Shown: positions 1 to 11,556 of the stretch, piece after piece
Numbering within the stretch: the first letter of the stretch is position 1
Layout of the letters: every line of letters begins with the position of its first letter
From: Locusta migratoria
Lineage: Eukaryota; Arthropoda; Insecta; Orthoptera; Acrididae
Direction: 5' to 3'
Assembly: GCA_026315105.1 (NCBI GenBank)
Contig: CM048746.1
Span: 352,192,548-352,256,547, forward strand
Length of the DNA stretch: 64,000 nt
Program-made: the position numbers and the translations under genes
The notes under the pieces: model-generated
The model's input: only the letters and a program-made list of their open reading frames with translations
Told to the model about the DNA's origin: nothing
Databases searched by the model: none

Positions 1-1082
1 TTTTTTTACCGCTGTAAAAGGGCTTTAAACACTGTCGGGCTTTGAACGAGTCCTCGTACAGGTCTGCCTTAAGCTATAGCCAGGAGAGGTGCACTGAGTC
101 CTTGTGATGAAGACTGTGGGGCTTCTTGGCTCATCAAAAGCGACTCTGGTCACGGAAACTGACAAATCGATCGGGAAGGCAGTGCGCTAATCATATGCTC
201 CTCTGTACAGGTTGGCTACGAGAGGTTCAAATTGTGGGCGTCCAGAACTGTTGGAACGAGTACAAAAGGTAGTTTTTGGCGCAATGTGGTAGTCATGGAA
301 CATTTCATTGCAACTACTAACTCAAACATGTACCAGGGATTACATTGCAAGGAAATTTAGCGTCTGGGAGAACGCCAAATGTTGTGGACATGGCGGCTGT
401 TGCGAGGAGGAGCAGAAGGAGCTGGAGGGCACGTCCTTTCGAAACGAAGGCTGACTAGAAAGAGGGAGGTCGGTTCTGCCGAGCACCTCTCGGCCGAGCA
501 CGTCCGTCACATGGCCACTCTCCGACTCCTGATTGGACGGTTCGTTAAAACATTCTGTAGTACAGGGTTGGAAAGGCGTCCTCTTGTTAGCCGAAATTAC
601 TGTGTGTGTAGGCGAGCACGAGAACACGGCATTGGCGGATGATGCTGACCAGTGGATTCACATGCACATGCGCCAAGACCTGGCTCCGTGGCTGCCTTAG
701 ATTAAATATGTATGACTGAAAAATTGATAATTTACTTTCGAAAAATAAAGTATTTCACAACCTGTCGACCCAGCATGCACGCGACACCAGATCCGTCGTG
801 GACTCTCGACTAGGGATGACGTGACGGCCGGTCGGTAATGATGGATCTTCCCAGGTTATAGAACGGATTGTAATGTACTCCATATACACTGTAAGTTGCA
901 GTACCTGGACGCAACGTCAGCTATGTCAGCAATGGTTGTCCGAATTATATATGGATGAGCGTCCTCATGGCCCAAGAGCACTCCTTTCGCCAATTTTACT
1001 GCTTATAATTTCGAATTGTAGTGCGTAAGCCAAGAAGAGCTTCCACATACGCCGTTCCGTTAGTGGTGGTTCTTGGGTCCAG
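1..1082. other. No recognised gene or repeat
   Basis: Two overlapping open frames on opposite strands (about 340-642) are short and show no family motif, so they are not called. I recognise no repeat, tRNA-like box or terminal inverted repeat here. The right end runs into LINE coding sequence. Confidence 0.5.
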
Positions 1083-1910
1083 ACAGGAACCCTAATCAGG
1101 AACACAAAAATAAAACACAACATCAAAATACGCAGACAACACAATACACGTTATCTTGGTGTCCAATTGGACGAACGCTTGACCTTTAATGTACATATAC
1201 GACTGACGACCGACAGGGCCACCAAGATGACTCAAAAACTTGCCAGGCTAAACACCACAACGTACAGACTACCTACACAAACACTACGTATATACCACAT
1301 AGCCCTCTTCGAGTCAGTAATCTGCTTCGCGGCCAGTTCATGGGCACAGCGTCTGGCACTACAGACCAACATTGCCACTGTTAGGAAAGGTCAAAGAAGT
1401 GTCCTATTAACGCTAACTGGAGCCTTCAACACTACCTCAGACGAAGCACTCTGCGTGGTACTGGGGATACCACCAATAGACCTTACCATACGACTAAGAG
1501 CTGCTATGTACTGGCTGAAGGCGGGGAAATACGACAAGGTCCACGAACTTGTTGGACAAGAGATAACAGAACGGAGGCAACTAATTAAATGGAGAATGGA
1601 CACATGGGAAAGGGAATGGGAAAACTGCGAGAAAGGAAGACGTGTCTGTGACTTTTTCCCGAATATAAGGGAACGTCTTCGAATGGGTCCTATCAATCCC
1701 AGCCGGGGTATGATCCACTTCCTAACGGGACACGGCCCCTACCCCACATACCTCACACGTGTGGGTCTCAGTGACAATCCATGCTGTACGTGTGGAGAAA
1801 TTGGGACCCCAGAACACACTGTCATACACTGTCAGCATTACAAAACACACACTCACACTATGTTTGACACCACTAAAGACCTAAACGAACTAATACGAGA
1901 TAAGAACTGA
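1083..1910 (+). pseudogene. R1/I-type LINE ORF2, C-terminal part
   Basis: This is the C-terminal third of a non-LTR retrotransposon polyprotein. The frame stays open from about 1083, upstream of any ATG, to the TGA at 1908-1910, about 275 codons. Visible in order are the end of the reverse transcriptase domain (TRYLGVQLDERLTF, encoded near 1146-1187), a thumb-like region, the phrase LTGHGPYPTYLTRVGL, and a terminal zinc finger CCTCGEIGTPEHTVIHC of the CCHC type. That order is typical of the R1 and I groups. The endonuclease and the catalytic part of the reverse transcriptase are missing, so the copy is truncated at its 5' end, as aborted target-primed reverse transcription would leave it. An uninterrupted frame suggests a fairly young copy. 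The exact clade is uncertain. Confidence 0.8.
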
Positions 1911-3013
1911 TGGGACATAATGAACAGGCTGACGGACGAAGTCTCACTACGAAACAACACGAGTACACACAGAACGTAAGATGTAATGCAACATGAAACG
2001 CCCACAACAGAAGACAAAACACTTATGATGAATCTGACACTGAAAGCACAAACAGTACAAATTACACCATAGATGACAGCCCCGACACAGAGGACGATAT
2101 AAACACATGCGAAATGTAACGTACAGATATAGCCTATCATAAGAGTCTCAAAATGAGAACTCCAGGATGGCAGGGGTCGAAGTAAATTCCGAGGCCTCCC
2201 ACCTTGGACTTTCCTCTCTTATTCTTCAGACTGTCACTCAAACCAATCTTTCCTATCTTCTATTATTCTCTTTTTAAAATAGTTGATGTTTTTAAGTTGC
2301 CTTTCCATTTTCCTTATGATAAGTTTTTACGCTTTTCTTTGTATTTTTTATCTAATTACTGTAAATGTATAAAGAAAATAATGTATCATAGTCGCATAAA
2401 TGTATCACATAGATTTTGTAATCACGACCAGCTATATACCCAAAGACAGCTGGTCCGCAACAAGGGTAAAAAAAAGGTCCAGACAGACGATACGGCGACC
2501 TCCATACTTATACCCAAGAGACTGTGCCCATATCCTTTTCAACAGAAGACACGGAGGGCGGTGTACCACAGGGGGCGTCATCTCCATGCATGTGAAGCAT
2601 GTAGATCATGCCGATTAGTTCCAATTAGTTCAAACCATAGAAGGAAACTTACTTTCTCGGTGTAAGCGCAGCAAGTACTCTCCGTTCTGAGCACTGTGTG
2701 TTCGGACGGTAGAGCGGCATCAATGCCGACGCTTGGGATGGGTTCGCGACTGTCAGCGCCCTCTCTCGTCTCTCTCCAACCCTCGTTCAGAGCGCCGGCA
2801 TGCTGCCGCCAGTGGAGATGGTACAGTAAGTCCTGACACCTGTCCCGATTTTAAACATGGAAGAATCTATTCCCTGTCTGACACGTCGAAAAAGATCAGG
2901 TTTCAGCACAGTTCTGTTTACACCGCATTAAGGGATTTGCTTTCGGACCCCATTAACTGACACTACTGCAGATTGTATGGATTGTATGACATAAGACGTA
3001 CAGCGCAGTAATT
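1911..3013. other. Gene-free stretch after the R1-like LINE
   Basis: The first 150-250 bases probably are the 3' untranslated part of the preceding LINE. From 2200 to 2400 the DNA is T-rich. The open frame at 2204-2665 has no recognisable domain and is not called. The 2690-2830 stretch is GC-richer without a clear feature. Confidence 0.4.
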
Positions 3014-3304
3014 GAAACTTCCTGGCAGATTAAAATTGTGTGCCGGAACCGGGACTCGAACCCGGGACCTTTGCCTTTCGCGGGCAAGCGCACTACCGAT
3101 TGTTCTATTCCGGCACGACTCACGATGCCGCCTCACAACTTTACTTCCGCCAGTACCTCGCCTCCTACTTTCCAAATTTCACAGAAGCTCTCCTGCGAAC
3201 CATGCAAGACTATCACTCCTGGAATAAAGGATATGGTGGAGACATGGCTTAGCCACAGCCTAAGGGATGTTTCCAGAATGAAACTTTCACTCTGCAGCGG
3301 AGTG
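3014..3304 (-). repeat. tRNA-related dispersed repeat A, copy 1
   Basis: It begins GAAACTTCCTGGCAGATTAA and ends near CGGAGTGTGCGCTGATATG. On the minus strand, about 3120 down to 3040, lies a tRNA-like head with a B-box GGTTCGAGTCC and an A-box-like GGTAGTGCGCTTGCCCGCG. The body reads TTTACTTCCGCCAGTACCTC and CACAGAAGCTCTCCTGCGAA on the plus strand. I remember this repeat from locust genomes. It is followed at once by a second copy in the same orientation. Confidence 0.75.
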
Positions 3305-3314
3305 TGCGCTGATA

Positions 3315-3478
3315 TGAAATTTCCTGGCAGATTAAAATTGTGTGCCGGAACCGAGACTCGAACCTGGGACCTTTGCCTTTCGCGGGCATGCGCACTACCG
3401 ACTGTGCTATCCCGACACGACTCACGATGCCGCCTCACAACTTTACTTCCACCGGTACCTCGCCTCCTACTTTCCAAA
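3315..3478 (-). repeat. tRNA-related repeat A, copy 2 (partial)
   Basis: A tandem second copy of the preceding repeat restarts at GAAATTTCCTGGCAG and stops after TTCCAAACT, where a short TTTA run takes over. The tRNA-like B-box reads CAGGTTCGAGTCTCGG on the minus strand. Only the tRNA-like half and the start of the body are present. Confidence 0.7.
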
Positions 3479-3817
3479 CTTTTATTTATTTATTTATTAA
3501 CTTCTTTTATTTTTGTAATACTGATAAAAAACCATTTGCTTATAACGGACTTCTGTTGTGAAACGAAAATTAATAGGAGAAAATAATCATGAAAAAGAAA
3601 TGACCATTCCAGAAGCCCGAATATTCTACGTTTTACTTCACGATTTCCGCTGCCGAATATTCATAGCATGTCTTCTCGAAATGTTTTGGAGTTACGGTTA
3701 ATCTGTTCCCAAATCTTTTTTTTTTTCGTGTCATTGTCTTCTTTTGCCATGAATGATCCAGCTGCGTGGCGGATCTTGAAAGATGCTCTTCAAGAAGTTC
3801 GAAACATATTGTCGTAA
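3479..3817. other. AT-rich gap without a gene
   Basis: It begins with a short (TTTA)n run and includes a T run near 3716-3726. I see no coding or repeat signature. Confidence 0.4.
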
Positions 3818-3937
3818 CTCGTAACGGTCGGGGGATCGAATCCCCCCTCGGGCATGGATATTTGTGCAGTCCTTAGGGACTGATGACCCCGTAGTTAAGT
3901 CCCATAAGTTCTACAAACATTTGAACATTTTTTTTTT
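3818..3937 (+). mobile_element. SINE-1 copy, 5'-truncated
   Basis: It contains the B-box region GGGGGATCGAATCCCCC, then CTCGGGCATGGATATTTGTG, the body GGGACTGATGACCCCGTAG and the 3' end ACAAACATTTGAACA with a T run. The 5' tRNA-like half (A box) is missing. It abuts tail to tail the minus-strand Tx1-like LINE, whose reading frame runs into this SINE tail. Confidence 0.85.
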
Positions 3938-6900
3938 CAAAACTGGACTGTGACGTTCGTTGAGGTAGTTCCAGAAATCCATCACCCCTGTGACATCACT
4001 TCCAAACAAGTAACGGATTTCGTGGCCTCTTATCCACGTGACAACATTATATTTTGTCCTTGGGTAGTACGTATTGTCTGGATAGAATAATATGCGTGAA
4101 TCGACAGCAGCTGGTGACACCCGTGAAAAGAGAACCAGAATTTGGCTGACAAAATACCAGATCTCTTCCGCCGGCCCGCAAAGTAATCGGTGCTCGTCAG
4201 TGTCTGGTACGTCGCATTTCACACACATTGGCGAATCAGTTAGATGAATCTTATGGAGTCTCTCTCTAGTCATCCGTTTATTGTTCAGCGTCACGTACCA
4301 AGTCGATCGTACGTCGGAGTCCAGCATTGGTGCATTCACCGTGCGCCAAACCACTCTCCAGTGCACAGTGGGGTGTCTCATTTCCATAATATTAGGTGCC
4401 CCGCGCTGCAGCAGGATACGGTAGATGTCTCTGGCCATTGGTAAGCGAGTAACAGGTAGGGCGCACTTAATGTAGCTATATTCTAGATAAAAACTCGCAA
4501 AATAGGAAAATACTGTCGGTATGTTAGTAAGCTCCAGCGGTGGGTCGAGGGAAGTCGATGTCAAAGCATGTATCAGTAAACCCGTGAGACTGGACGGGCT
4601 ACGCTTCCACAGTTTGATGTGCATACCTACGTAGAAAGATATCGCTCGGTCATGAACATTAACAAGTCCTAGTCCGCCACGTTCCTTTGGTAGGGTGAGG
4701 GATTCGCATTTTATTTTAAATATCATTCCGTAACTGACGAATGATCAGAATTCCGCCGTTAGGCTCTTGCTATGTGTTTTGGCCTAGGCAGTGTCTGCGC
4801 CACATGCAGCATTCGGTATGCTTGATATACATTTGTAAATTCGGTTCGTTGATATATGTCCAAAGCCCGGAGACGGTGATCTATAAGTCCGACACATAAA
4901 TTTTGTAATAGTTTCCGGTAAATAAGCACCGCCGTGCGTGAGATGTCATTTGTGAATTCGATACCAAGACAACGAATTGTGTCGCACAGCTTCAATGGAG
5001 CGACGCTTTCCGGTTTCATCCCGGTGCCAATATTCAGCGCTACGATTTTTGTGCGTTTACGCGGCTCCCAGATGCTTCACAATATGTGGTAAGCCACTCC
5101 ATAGCTCTGTGTACATCTTGTGCGCCTCGAAGAGTTAACACTAAGTCATCTGCGTACACGGTGCAGCTAAAAACATAGCCGCCAAGAGTCAATCCAGTTA
5201 GGCGATTCCTCAGCCCACACAACAAAGGTTCCAAGGCCAGTGCATATAGTATCGTTGATAGTGGGCATCCCTGTCTAACAGAGCGTTGGATTGGTAAGGG
5301 GTTTGACAGTCTAACCGTTGACAAGTACTTTTGATGATGCACTTCGAAGAAGACGCAGTATCACCTCAATGAAGGTATCCGGATAGTGCATTTTCCGCAG
5401 AACAGTAGTTAAGTACGTGTGATTGACTCGATCGAATGCTTGAACAAAAGTCTATCGCTGCCAATGCTCCCGGAATGCGACATAACTTGGCAAGGGCAAT
5501 GAGGTCTCAGTAGCGACTCAGGGCGGCGCGTATATTATGGGTCCCGCCCATCGATGTCTGATCCGCCGATAGAACATGACATACCGTGCGCCGTATACGA
5601 GCTGCCAATAAACGTGTGAATATTTTCACGTCACAGTTCAGCAGAGTTAGTGGTCTGTAGTCTGTGATACGCGATCCTCCACGCGGTTTATGAATCGGGA
5701 TAATGACACCTTGCGTGAACGCAGCCGGAAATTGTATCGTAGGCGTCTTACGCTCTCGGCAGATAATCGTCAAAGTAGGTACCAGAAGTCCCTGAAACGC
5801 CCTATAAAATTCCAGCGGTAAGCCATCCAGTCCTGGTGTCTTGTTGGGTGCTCCTTTTCCAATGGCATCCACAACTTCGTCTTCAGAGATCGATTCTAAC
5901 AATTCTTGTTGGAGCTCGAGAGGGATCGTGTCATGTATTAACCCAGCGACAGCATCAATGAGTTCCGGATCGAATCTCTCGAATACGTCGTTGATAGCTC
6001 GTTGCGTGTCGTGACGTACGCCATTTTCTGTCGTCACCTCGTGGATTAAGGACTTCTGCCTGCGTTTCCGTTCCGCTGCTATGTGGTACATAGAGGGTCG
6101 TTCATTATTGATTCCAATTGTTTGGCCTGTACGAACGATCGCTCCTTCCAAGTGTCGACGTGTCAAAACTACAATCTTTGCTTTTGCACTGATGGAAATC
6201 ATTTGATGTTCTGGGGATGGAGGCATAACGGAACACTCCCTCAGTATGGCATAATAAAACTCTGTAGTGCTGCGTCTCCATGCAGCAGCTTCCCTACTAA
6301 AGGTCATCAATGTGCGACGAAGTCTCGGTTTTGCACATTCCAGCCACCACTGTAAGACAGATGTGTACGCTTCACGTCGTCGTAAGCACAATCTCCACGC
6401 TTCGCACACTGCCGATGGACATTCCGGCGAGGACAGATGAGCAATGTTCAGTTTCCAAGGGCTACGACTTCTCCACACAGGTTGTCTTCCAAGCGTGATG
6501 TTACAGATATACGCTATATGGTTGGTAAAAGCCGCCGGCCACAATTCTGATGCAGTGACCGCATGAATCAGCGAGCGGGAGATATATATTCTGTCGATTC
6601 TGCTGGACGAATGTTCCGTAAAATGCGTGAAGCCAGGTCTATCAGCGTGTATGATTTCCCAAGTGTCAACCAAATCGAGATTGCGAATGACAGCGCAGAG
6701 TGCTGGACATGCTGATGGGGAATTTGGTCTTTCGGGGATAGTGTACAATTAATATCTCCCCCGATAACCATATCATCGATTCTGCACTGACATAGTTGTG
6801 TCAAGTCTTCTGCGAAAAACACCGAACGTTCAAGCCTCTTGCTTGTACCCGACGGTGCGTACACATTTACTAGGTGTATCCCTTGCACCGTGAGAGCCAT

Positions 6901-7213
6901 GCCCCTTCCATTAGGTAGAGAGCGTACATCAGTGGCTATTAAACCTTCTTTGAAAAGTACTGCAATTCCGCTACCCGTATCGGACGCATGTGTTATGTAT
7001 GTGGTATAACCAAATAAGATCGAGAAACCAAGCACGTACACTTGTTGCAATAGGGCCATGTGGTATAGCCAAATAAGTCCGAGAAACCAAGCTCTTACAC
7101 TTGTTGCAATAGGGCCACGACTATATCAGCCGCATAAAGTGCGTCACGTAACAATGACAGCTTCACTTGCAACCTAATTGTGTTGATGTTGATAGTCGCG
7201 AATCGGTTGACTG
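3938..7213 (-). pseudogene. Tx1/L1-like LINE ORF2 (endonuclease + reverse transcriptase)
   Basis: This encoded the enzyme that nicks target DNA and copies the element RNA. From the 5' side (right): an APE-type endonuclease (about 7210-6500) with phrases VNVYAPSGTSKRLERSVFF, GGDINCTLSP and SSRIDRIYISRSL; a reverse transcriptase (about 5900-5000) with GAPNKTPGLDGLPLEFYRAF, DYRPLTLLNCDVKIFTRLLA, RQGCPLSTILYALALEPLL and the catalytic YADD box near 5150; then a C-terminal region with finger CVKCDVPDTDEHRLLC near 4200. These phrases resemble the L1/Tx1 group. The frame is broken several times: a 59-bp duplication at 7001-7118, shifts near 6700, 5500-5340 and 5030, and others. The 3' end is lost at a SINE. 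It cannot make a working protein. Confidence 0.85.
7001..7118. repeat. Two-unit 59-bp tandem duplication inside the LINE endonuclease
   Basis: Unit 1 (7001-7059) and unit 2 (7060-7118) both start GTGGTATA and end CAATAGGGCCA plus one base. They differ at about five of 59 positions. Since 59 is not a multiple of three, the duplication shifts the endonuclease frame. Confidence 0.9.
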
Positions 7214-7369
7214 CTTCTCACCCTGTAAATCCATGTCAGGCAACAGTTCGGGTGGTGGAGACGAGTGATATCACCTCGATGTCATCCTCTCTCAGATTCA
7301 TTCCGTCTGAAGTGGATGTAGGGGCGTGTGTTCCCCTTCTATTGTAAGTAAAGTGTCCGTCAAGTCTTG

Positions 7370-8591
7370 TTATTCCACTTCTTCATGCCACGGTCCATTG
7401 GAAAGAGGCTTTGGGTTTGTGACATCGGTTGCTGAGGGCTCACCTTCCGTATTTTCTCGAAGCTGGGACGGTGATCCATCGCACTTTCCATCACCACGTG
7501 GAATGTTTTGTATAGAAATTTTCATCTTGTCAGTTTTGAGAGGGGGATCAGTGACATTCGGTGCCGCTGATGCGATATGTGTCACGTCACAATCCTGATC
7601 GGAATGATCGACTGTATCCGTCTTTTCAAGACATTCGTCTGACGGTGTGCGTCGGCGTTTCTTGTGTTTCCGAGGCGATTTTTGTTTTCGAACATGAGTC
7701 TCAGAGTCAGAGTGTTCTGGTGTATCCAACCGTTCAGTGCTTACTGAAAGGAAGGCTTTTGTCGGTACTACTTTTGGGTCGACTTCCATCCGTTCGTTTG
7801 GTTCTGAATTATCTTTTTGTTCTGACAGTTGGTCTTCGGATCCGTCTGTGGTCTCGTTCGTATTGAGGGCTGTCGTGTTCCGAGACAACGTGCCAGTCAA
7901 ACAGCGGAGGTTGTATATCTTGCTCATTTCCAACCGTCGTCCTAGGTAACGTAACCTGTACGTATGTCATTGGCAGTATCGATGGTGGGGCTGTTTGAAC
8001 TTCTTCGCCCGTTGGAATCTGGGTGATACGTCGCTGCATACATTCAGAGCGGACATGTCCCTCTTTTCCACATCCGGAGCATGTTCTCGGTTGTCCTTTA
8101 CACGGCACGGCAGTCGGCAATATTCAGGTAGGAGGGGACATGTTTGCGGAGATCGATTTTGACCTGCCGTACTCCATTGAGTACGGGATACGTCGTAAAG
8201 GACTGCCATTTCTCCGCGACGTGGTTGATGACAGTTCCGTACGGCGTAAGTGCCGAGATGACTTGGTCGGCGGCTACCTCAAAGGGTAGTTCAAATACCC
8301 TGAGGGTCTTTATACCTAGTCCTGCAAGTTCAATAGTAACAGCTCCTATGTGTCCATCTGAGTGTCGGAACTGTAGTTTTGCTTCTGCTCCGCTAACCAC
8401 TTTCCTGCATGCTTCTTCGGTAATCATCTTAACATAGACGACACTTGCAATGATCGAGAAATGTATTCCAATAATTTGCTGTGGATCTAGTCGTAGTTCT
8501 TCGCGAAGAAACTGTTCTACTTCGTAAGCTCGTGGTCTTGGATATTAGGCTTGGAACGTGATCTTGACGGTGTTCTTTCTAAGGTGAGCCA
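7370..8591 (-). pseudogene. Tx1/L1-like LINE ORF1 (RNA-binding, zinc knuckle)
   Basis: This is the first reading frame of the same element, about 400 codons. The likely start is the ATG at 8589-8591 (MAHLRKNTVKITF); a stop or shift follows near 8548. Downstream are an acidic-basic alpha/beta region, YEVEQFLREELRLDPQQII, and a domain resembling an RNA-recognition fold (8427-8130). A CCHC knuckle CSGCGKEGHVRSEC (about 8090-8050) and a hydrophilic C-terminal region follow, the latter with a basic cluster RKQKSPRKHKKRRR that could be a nuclear localisation signal. Frame changes near 8110 and 7900 break it. In this class of LINE, ORF1 protein coats the element RNA. Its place directly upstream of the endonuclease frame fits that role. 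Confidence 0.8.
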
Positions 8592-8715
8592 TGTCGCTGA
8601 AGTGAACGTGTAGGAAAAACTAATCGCGCTCAAAGGAAGTAAACAAACTCGCGCACGACAACACGGACGGAGAGACGCGAAGCACGCGATCTCACCGCGC
8701 GGCTGCAGAGACCAG
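8592..8715 (-). other. Probable 5' untranslated region of the Tx1-like LINE
   Basis: This GC-richer stretch lies between the proposed ORF1 start and the next repeat. No promoter motif is convincing. If the LINE is complete at its 5' end, this is its leader; the right border is where the tRNA-related repeat phrase CTGAGCTATTCCGACACG begins. Confidence 0.45.
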
Positions 8716-9015
8716 ACTGCTGAGCTATTCCGACACGATTGGCGATGCCGCCTCACAACTTTACTTCCGCCATTACCTTTCCTCCTACTTTCCAAACTTC
8801 ACAGAAGCTCTCCTGCGAACCTTGTAAGACTAGCACTCCTGGAAGAAAGAATAACTAGGAGGAGAGGTACTGGCGGAAGTAAAGTAGTGAGGCGGCATCG
8901 TGAGTCGTGTCGGGATAGATCAGTCGGTAGTGCGCTTGGACGCGAAAAGCAAAGATCCTAGGTTCGAATCTCGGTTCCAGCACACAATTTTTAATCTGCC
9001 ACGAAGTTTCATTGT
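8716..9015. repeat. tRNA-related repeat A in inverted (head-to-head) arrangement
   Basis: The left arm (about 8716-8853) runs in the plus direction, with GATGCCGCCTCACAACTTTA and CACAGAAGCTCTCCTGCGAA. The right arm (about 8854-9015) is the reverse complement of the tRNA-like half: GGAAGTAAAGTAGTGAGGCG, then GTAGTGCGCTTGGACGCG, the B box AGGTTCGAATCTCGG and a tail resembling TTTAATCTGCC. The shared part, about 70 bp, can fold back on itself. Confidence 0.75.
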
Positions 9016-9394
9016 CCTGGTTTTCATAATTTAGTGTGTCTAACCCTAATCTAACAAACTCCATATTTTAAAGGTATCAGAAAATGGTGTAAATGCACTG
9101 TGATTGGTAATTTTAGTACAAATATGTATTTTTTTATTTATTATTTAACATGCCCCCTTACATAGTAATATTACATTTTTGATGGTTAGATTCAGGCGGT
9201 TACATCAAATATTTTTGCAAACATAAGTACAGTATATACATTGACAGGGTTTACAAAGGAACAAACAATTTTATACATCAGGAAATCTTATTGAATTACA
9301 AAAATTGTAAAAGTCTGTAGTGAAATTATGTACTAAGTCATATTTACTGACGGGCCATCCTCCTCCTTTGGCATCTATTTTTTCCTTAGATGGT
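9016..9394. other. AT-rich stretch, probably 3' end of the next LINE
   Basis: It contains no gene. The part from about 9130 probably is the 3' untranslated end of the minus-strand I-clade LINE; TTTTTTTATTTATTATTTAA near 9129 could be its reverse-complemented A-rich tail. Confidence 0.35.
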
Positions 9395-10190
9395 CCTTCT
9401 CTTTCAATAATTTGCAGAAGTAAAAAAGCACGTGGTCAATAGTTTGGACAGCACTGTTACATGTGCACGTTCCGTCTTCAATTAATTTGAACCGCTGATA
9501 GTAGGATTTCAGTTTCCCATGACCTGTTAACATAGATGTAAAATTCGGAGATATTGGAAGTTTAATCAGTAAACGTTGTTGGATCGTAGGAAAATACGGT
9601 TTAGTACTTCCCCCGTTTTTTGTTATGTGCCACTCAATGTCTCATTGGTTCCTAAACTCTTCTCGAAGTTTCTTCTTTACATCACTTATAGGTATTTTGT
9701 TGTAGCGTATTGATTGTCGTGATCGAGCTGCTCTTTTAGCAAGTTTGTCAGCTAGTTCATTTCCCCATATCCCTTGATGTGCCTTAACCCATTCGAAATG
9801 CACCAGCCAGTTGTTTGTCTGCAACCTTCTGATTTTACATCTTATTTCTTCAATCAACAAGTTGTGGTTCTTCGGATTTCGCAAAGAGTCAAAAGTAATC
9901 CTGCTGTAGGTGCGAATTACTGCACTTGTATCAGTATTCGAGAGATTATTTATGAACTCAAGAACATTGAGGATGGCAAATTGTTCCGCTTGATTGTTTG
10001 AGCATTCATTAGACAGTTTTAGCTGTATCTGGTAAGTAAGCCTCTTATTAACAAATATTGCTATCCCCGTACCCACTCCGTCGTCTGACTTGCTTACATA
10101 TATGTATATTTCAACAGCGTGGCTTTTGCTGGCGTCCTTCTTAGTTACCCTTGTAAAGTCTGCCGGGTGTGCCCAGCTTCCGTACTCTAT
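9395..10190 (-). pseudogene. I-clade LINE: RNase H domain and C-terminal zinc finger
   Basis: The 3' part of a LINE polyprotein that includes RNase H. On the minus strand the frame reads EIYIYVSKSDDGVGTGIAIF (about 10120-10060), CSNNQAEQFAILNVLEF and WVKAHQGIWGNELADKLAK (near 9790-9730), which are the characteristic RNase H blocks; the HQG..GNELAD block holds the late catalytic residues. The usual first aspartate context (TDGS) reads YVSKSDD and may be altered. After frame breaks near 9640, a finger CTCNSAVQTIDHVLFYFC is readable near 9478-9420, as in I and R1 elements. Endonuclease and reverse transcriptase are absent. RNase H points to the I group rather than R1. This copy is dead. Confidence 0.8.
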
Positions 10191-10240
10191 CAGTAACTAG
10201 ATACAATGTATTTTCCAGTGTCATTTAACGTATTAAACAG

Positions 10241-10242
<2 letters not shown>

Positions 10243-10302
<60 letters not shown>
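10243..10302. repeat. (GA)n microsatellite
   Basis: About 60 bp of uninterrupted GA dinucleotides. Confidence 0.98.
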
Positions 10303-10304
<2 letters not shown>

Positions 10305-11383
10305 TAAATTTAATTGATTTATGGAATCCTTGGACGAATTGCAAATTTACAATTCTCACATGATCTTCTCGGTCTAAGCCTATTAAAAGTTTTAATAGAA
10401 TAAATCAAGAGGCAAAGTTAGAAGTAGAGCGTATGCCTAGAGGCCACATAAATAAAGCTCTTCAATTACACGAACGCTATGATTCAGTATTTTAGAATGA
10501 GACTACCTACGTATGTTCTACAAAACGTCATACATGTTTTCAAACCAGTAAGAAACCTCTCCTGTTCGACACCTCCCCCACTACCCCCCCCCCCCTCCCC
10601 AAAAAAAAAAAAAAAAAAAAATATTAAAAGGAGAAAGTTAATCTCCCAATACTTACTCGATATTCCAGTAAAACTTCATCATCGGACATGTAGTTTTAAT
10701 TTATCGCGAAGTTATCATTATTATCAAACAAGATGTTATAATTTATTACTGTCTTAATCCAAATAAAATTTGCAAAAAATGGATACAGTTATATCGCACA
10801 GTTTATAACGTATGACGTCACACATATTGAGCTTTATAAAATATCAGGTTTTTCTTGAAATCGAGCGAAACGTAAAGACATCTTCAACACCCTCGTAAAT
10901 TTTTTCTGTCTTAGATGTTGAACGTCAAATATTTTGGAAATTCGCTCATTTGTACAGTAATAAGACGTTGTAAGTCTTTTTGTACAAAGGAGTTCGATTA
11001 TTCATCGAATCTGGGACTCTATCGATAATATTCTACTAGAAGATCACAGTTTTCTCATCGCCCTAAGGCCCACTTTGTTAGAGGACTCGAATACCGAAGC
11101 ATAGGGTTATAACGACTGTGCCCAGTAGGAATAAAGCACCCTTTCTAGTTAGTTGCTTCCGGATAACATTTGCTTGAGCAAAACACTGTTTCTTTGTTTT
11201 TTTAAATGCCCATACATGTTTCGCTACAACTTCAGTGTGTCCTTTTTATTTCTTTAAAAGTTAACAATAGAATATGTTTAGGTCTTTACAGTTTTAACAA
11301 GTTCATCCTGCTAATAAGTAGGATGTACAAGAATTTCATGTATGGACATATACCTTTTTTTTTAATGTTGGATTGGTTGGTGC
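10303..11383. other. Gene-free AT-rich stretch
   Basis: No coding or repeat signature was recognised. A C-rich run followed by about 22 A residues lies at roughly 10577-10621. The open frames here are short and compositionally biased. Confidence 0.45.
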
Positions 11384-11556
11384 CGGCCGCGGTTGTCGAG
11401 GGGACTGAGGCGCTCCAGTCACGGTCTGCACGGCCACTACGGTCGGGCGTTCTAATCCCCCCTCGGGCATGGATAATTGTGCCGTCCTTAGTCTTAGTTA
11501 GTTTAGGGACTGATAACCCCGTAGTTAAGTCCCATAAGCTCTACAAACATTTGAAC
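11384..11556 (+). mobile_element. SINE-1 copy
   Basis: It starts GCCGGCCGCGGTTGTCGAGG, has CTGAGGCGCTCCAGTCACGG (A-box half), a B-box region GGCGTTCTAATCCCCC, the body TTAGGGACTGATAACCCCG and the 3' end CTACAAACATTTGAAC. The head resembles a class II (Ser/Leu-like) tRNA. Its 3' end joins directly to a 5'-truncated CR1-like LINE at 11557. No target-site duplication is visible. Confidence 0.9.

Noticed and set aside
340..642. Two overlapping frames on opposite strands near the window start
   Set aside because: Neither shows a motif or family resemblance, and there is no supporting context.
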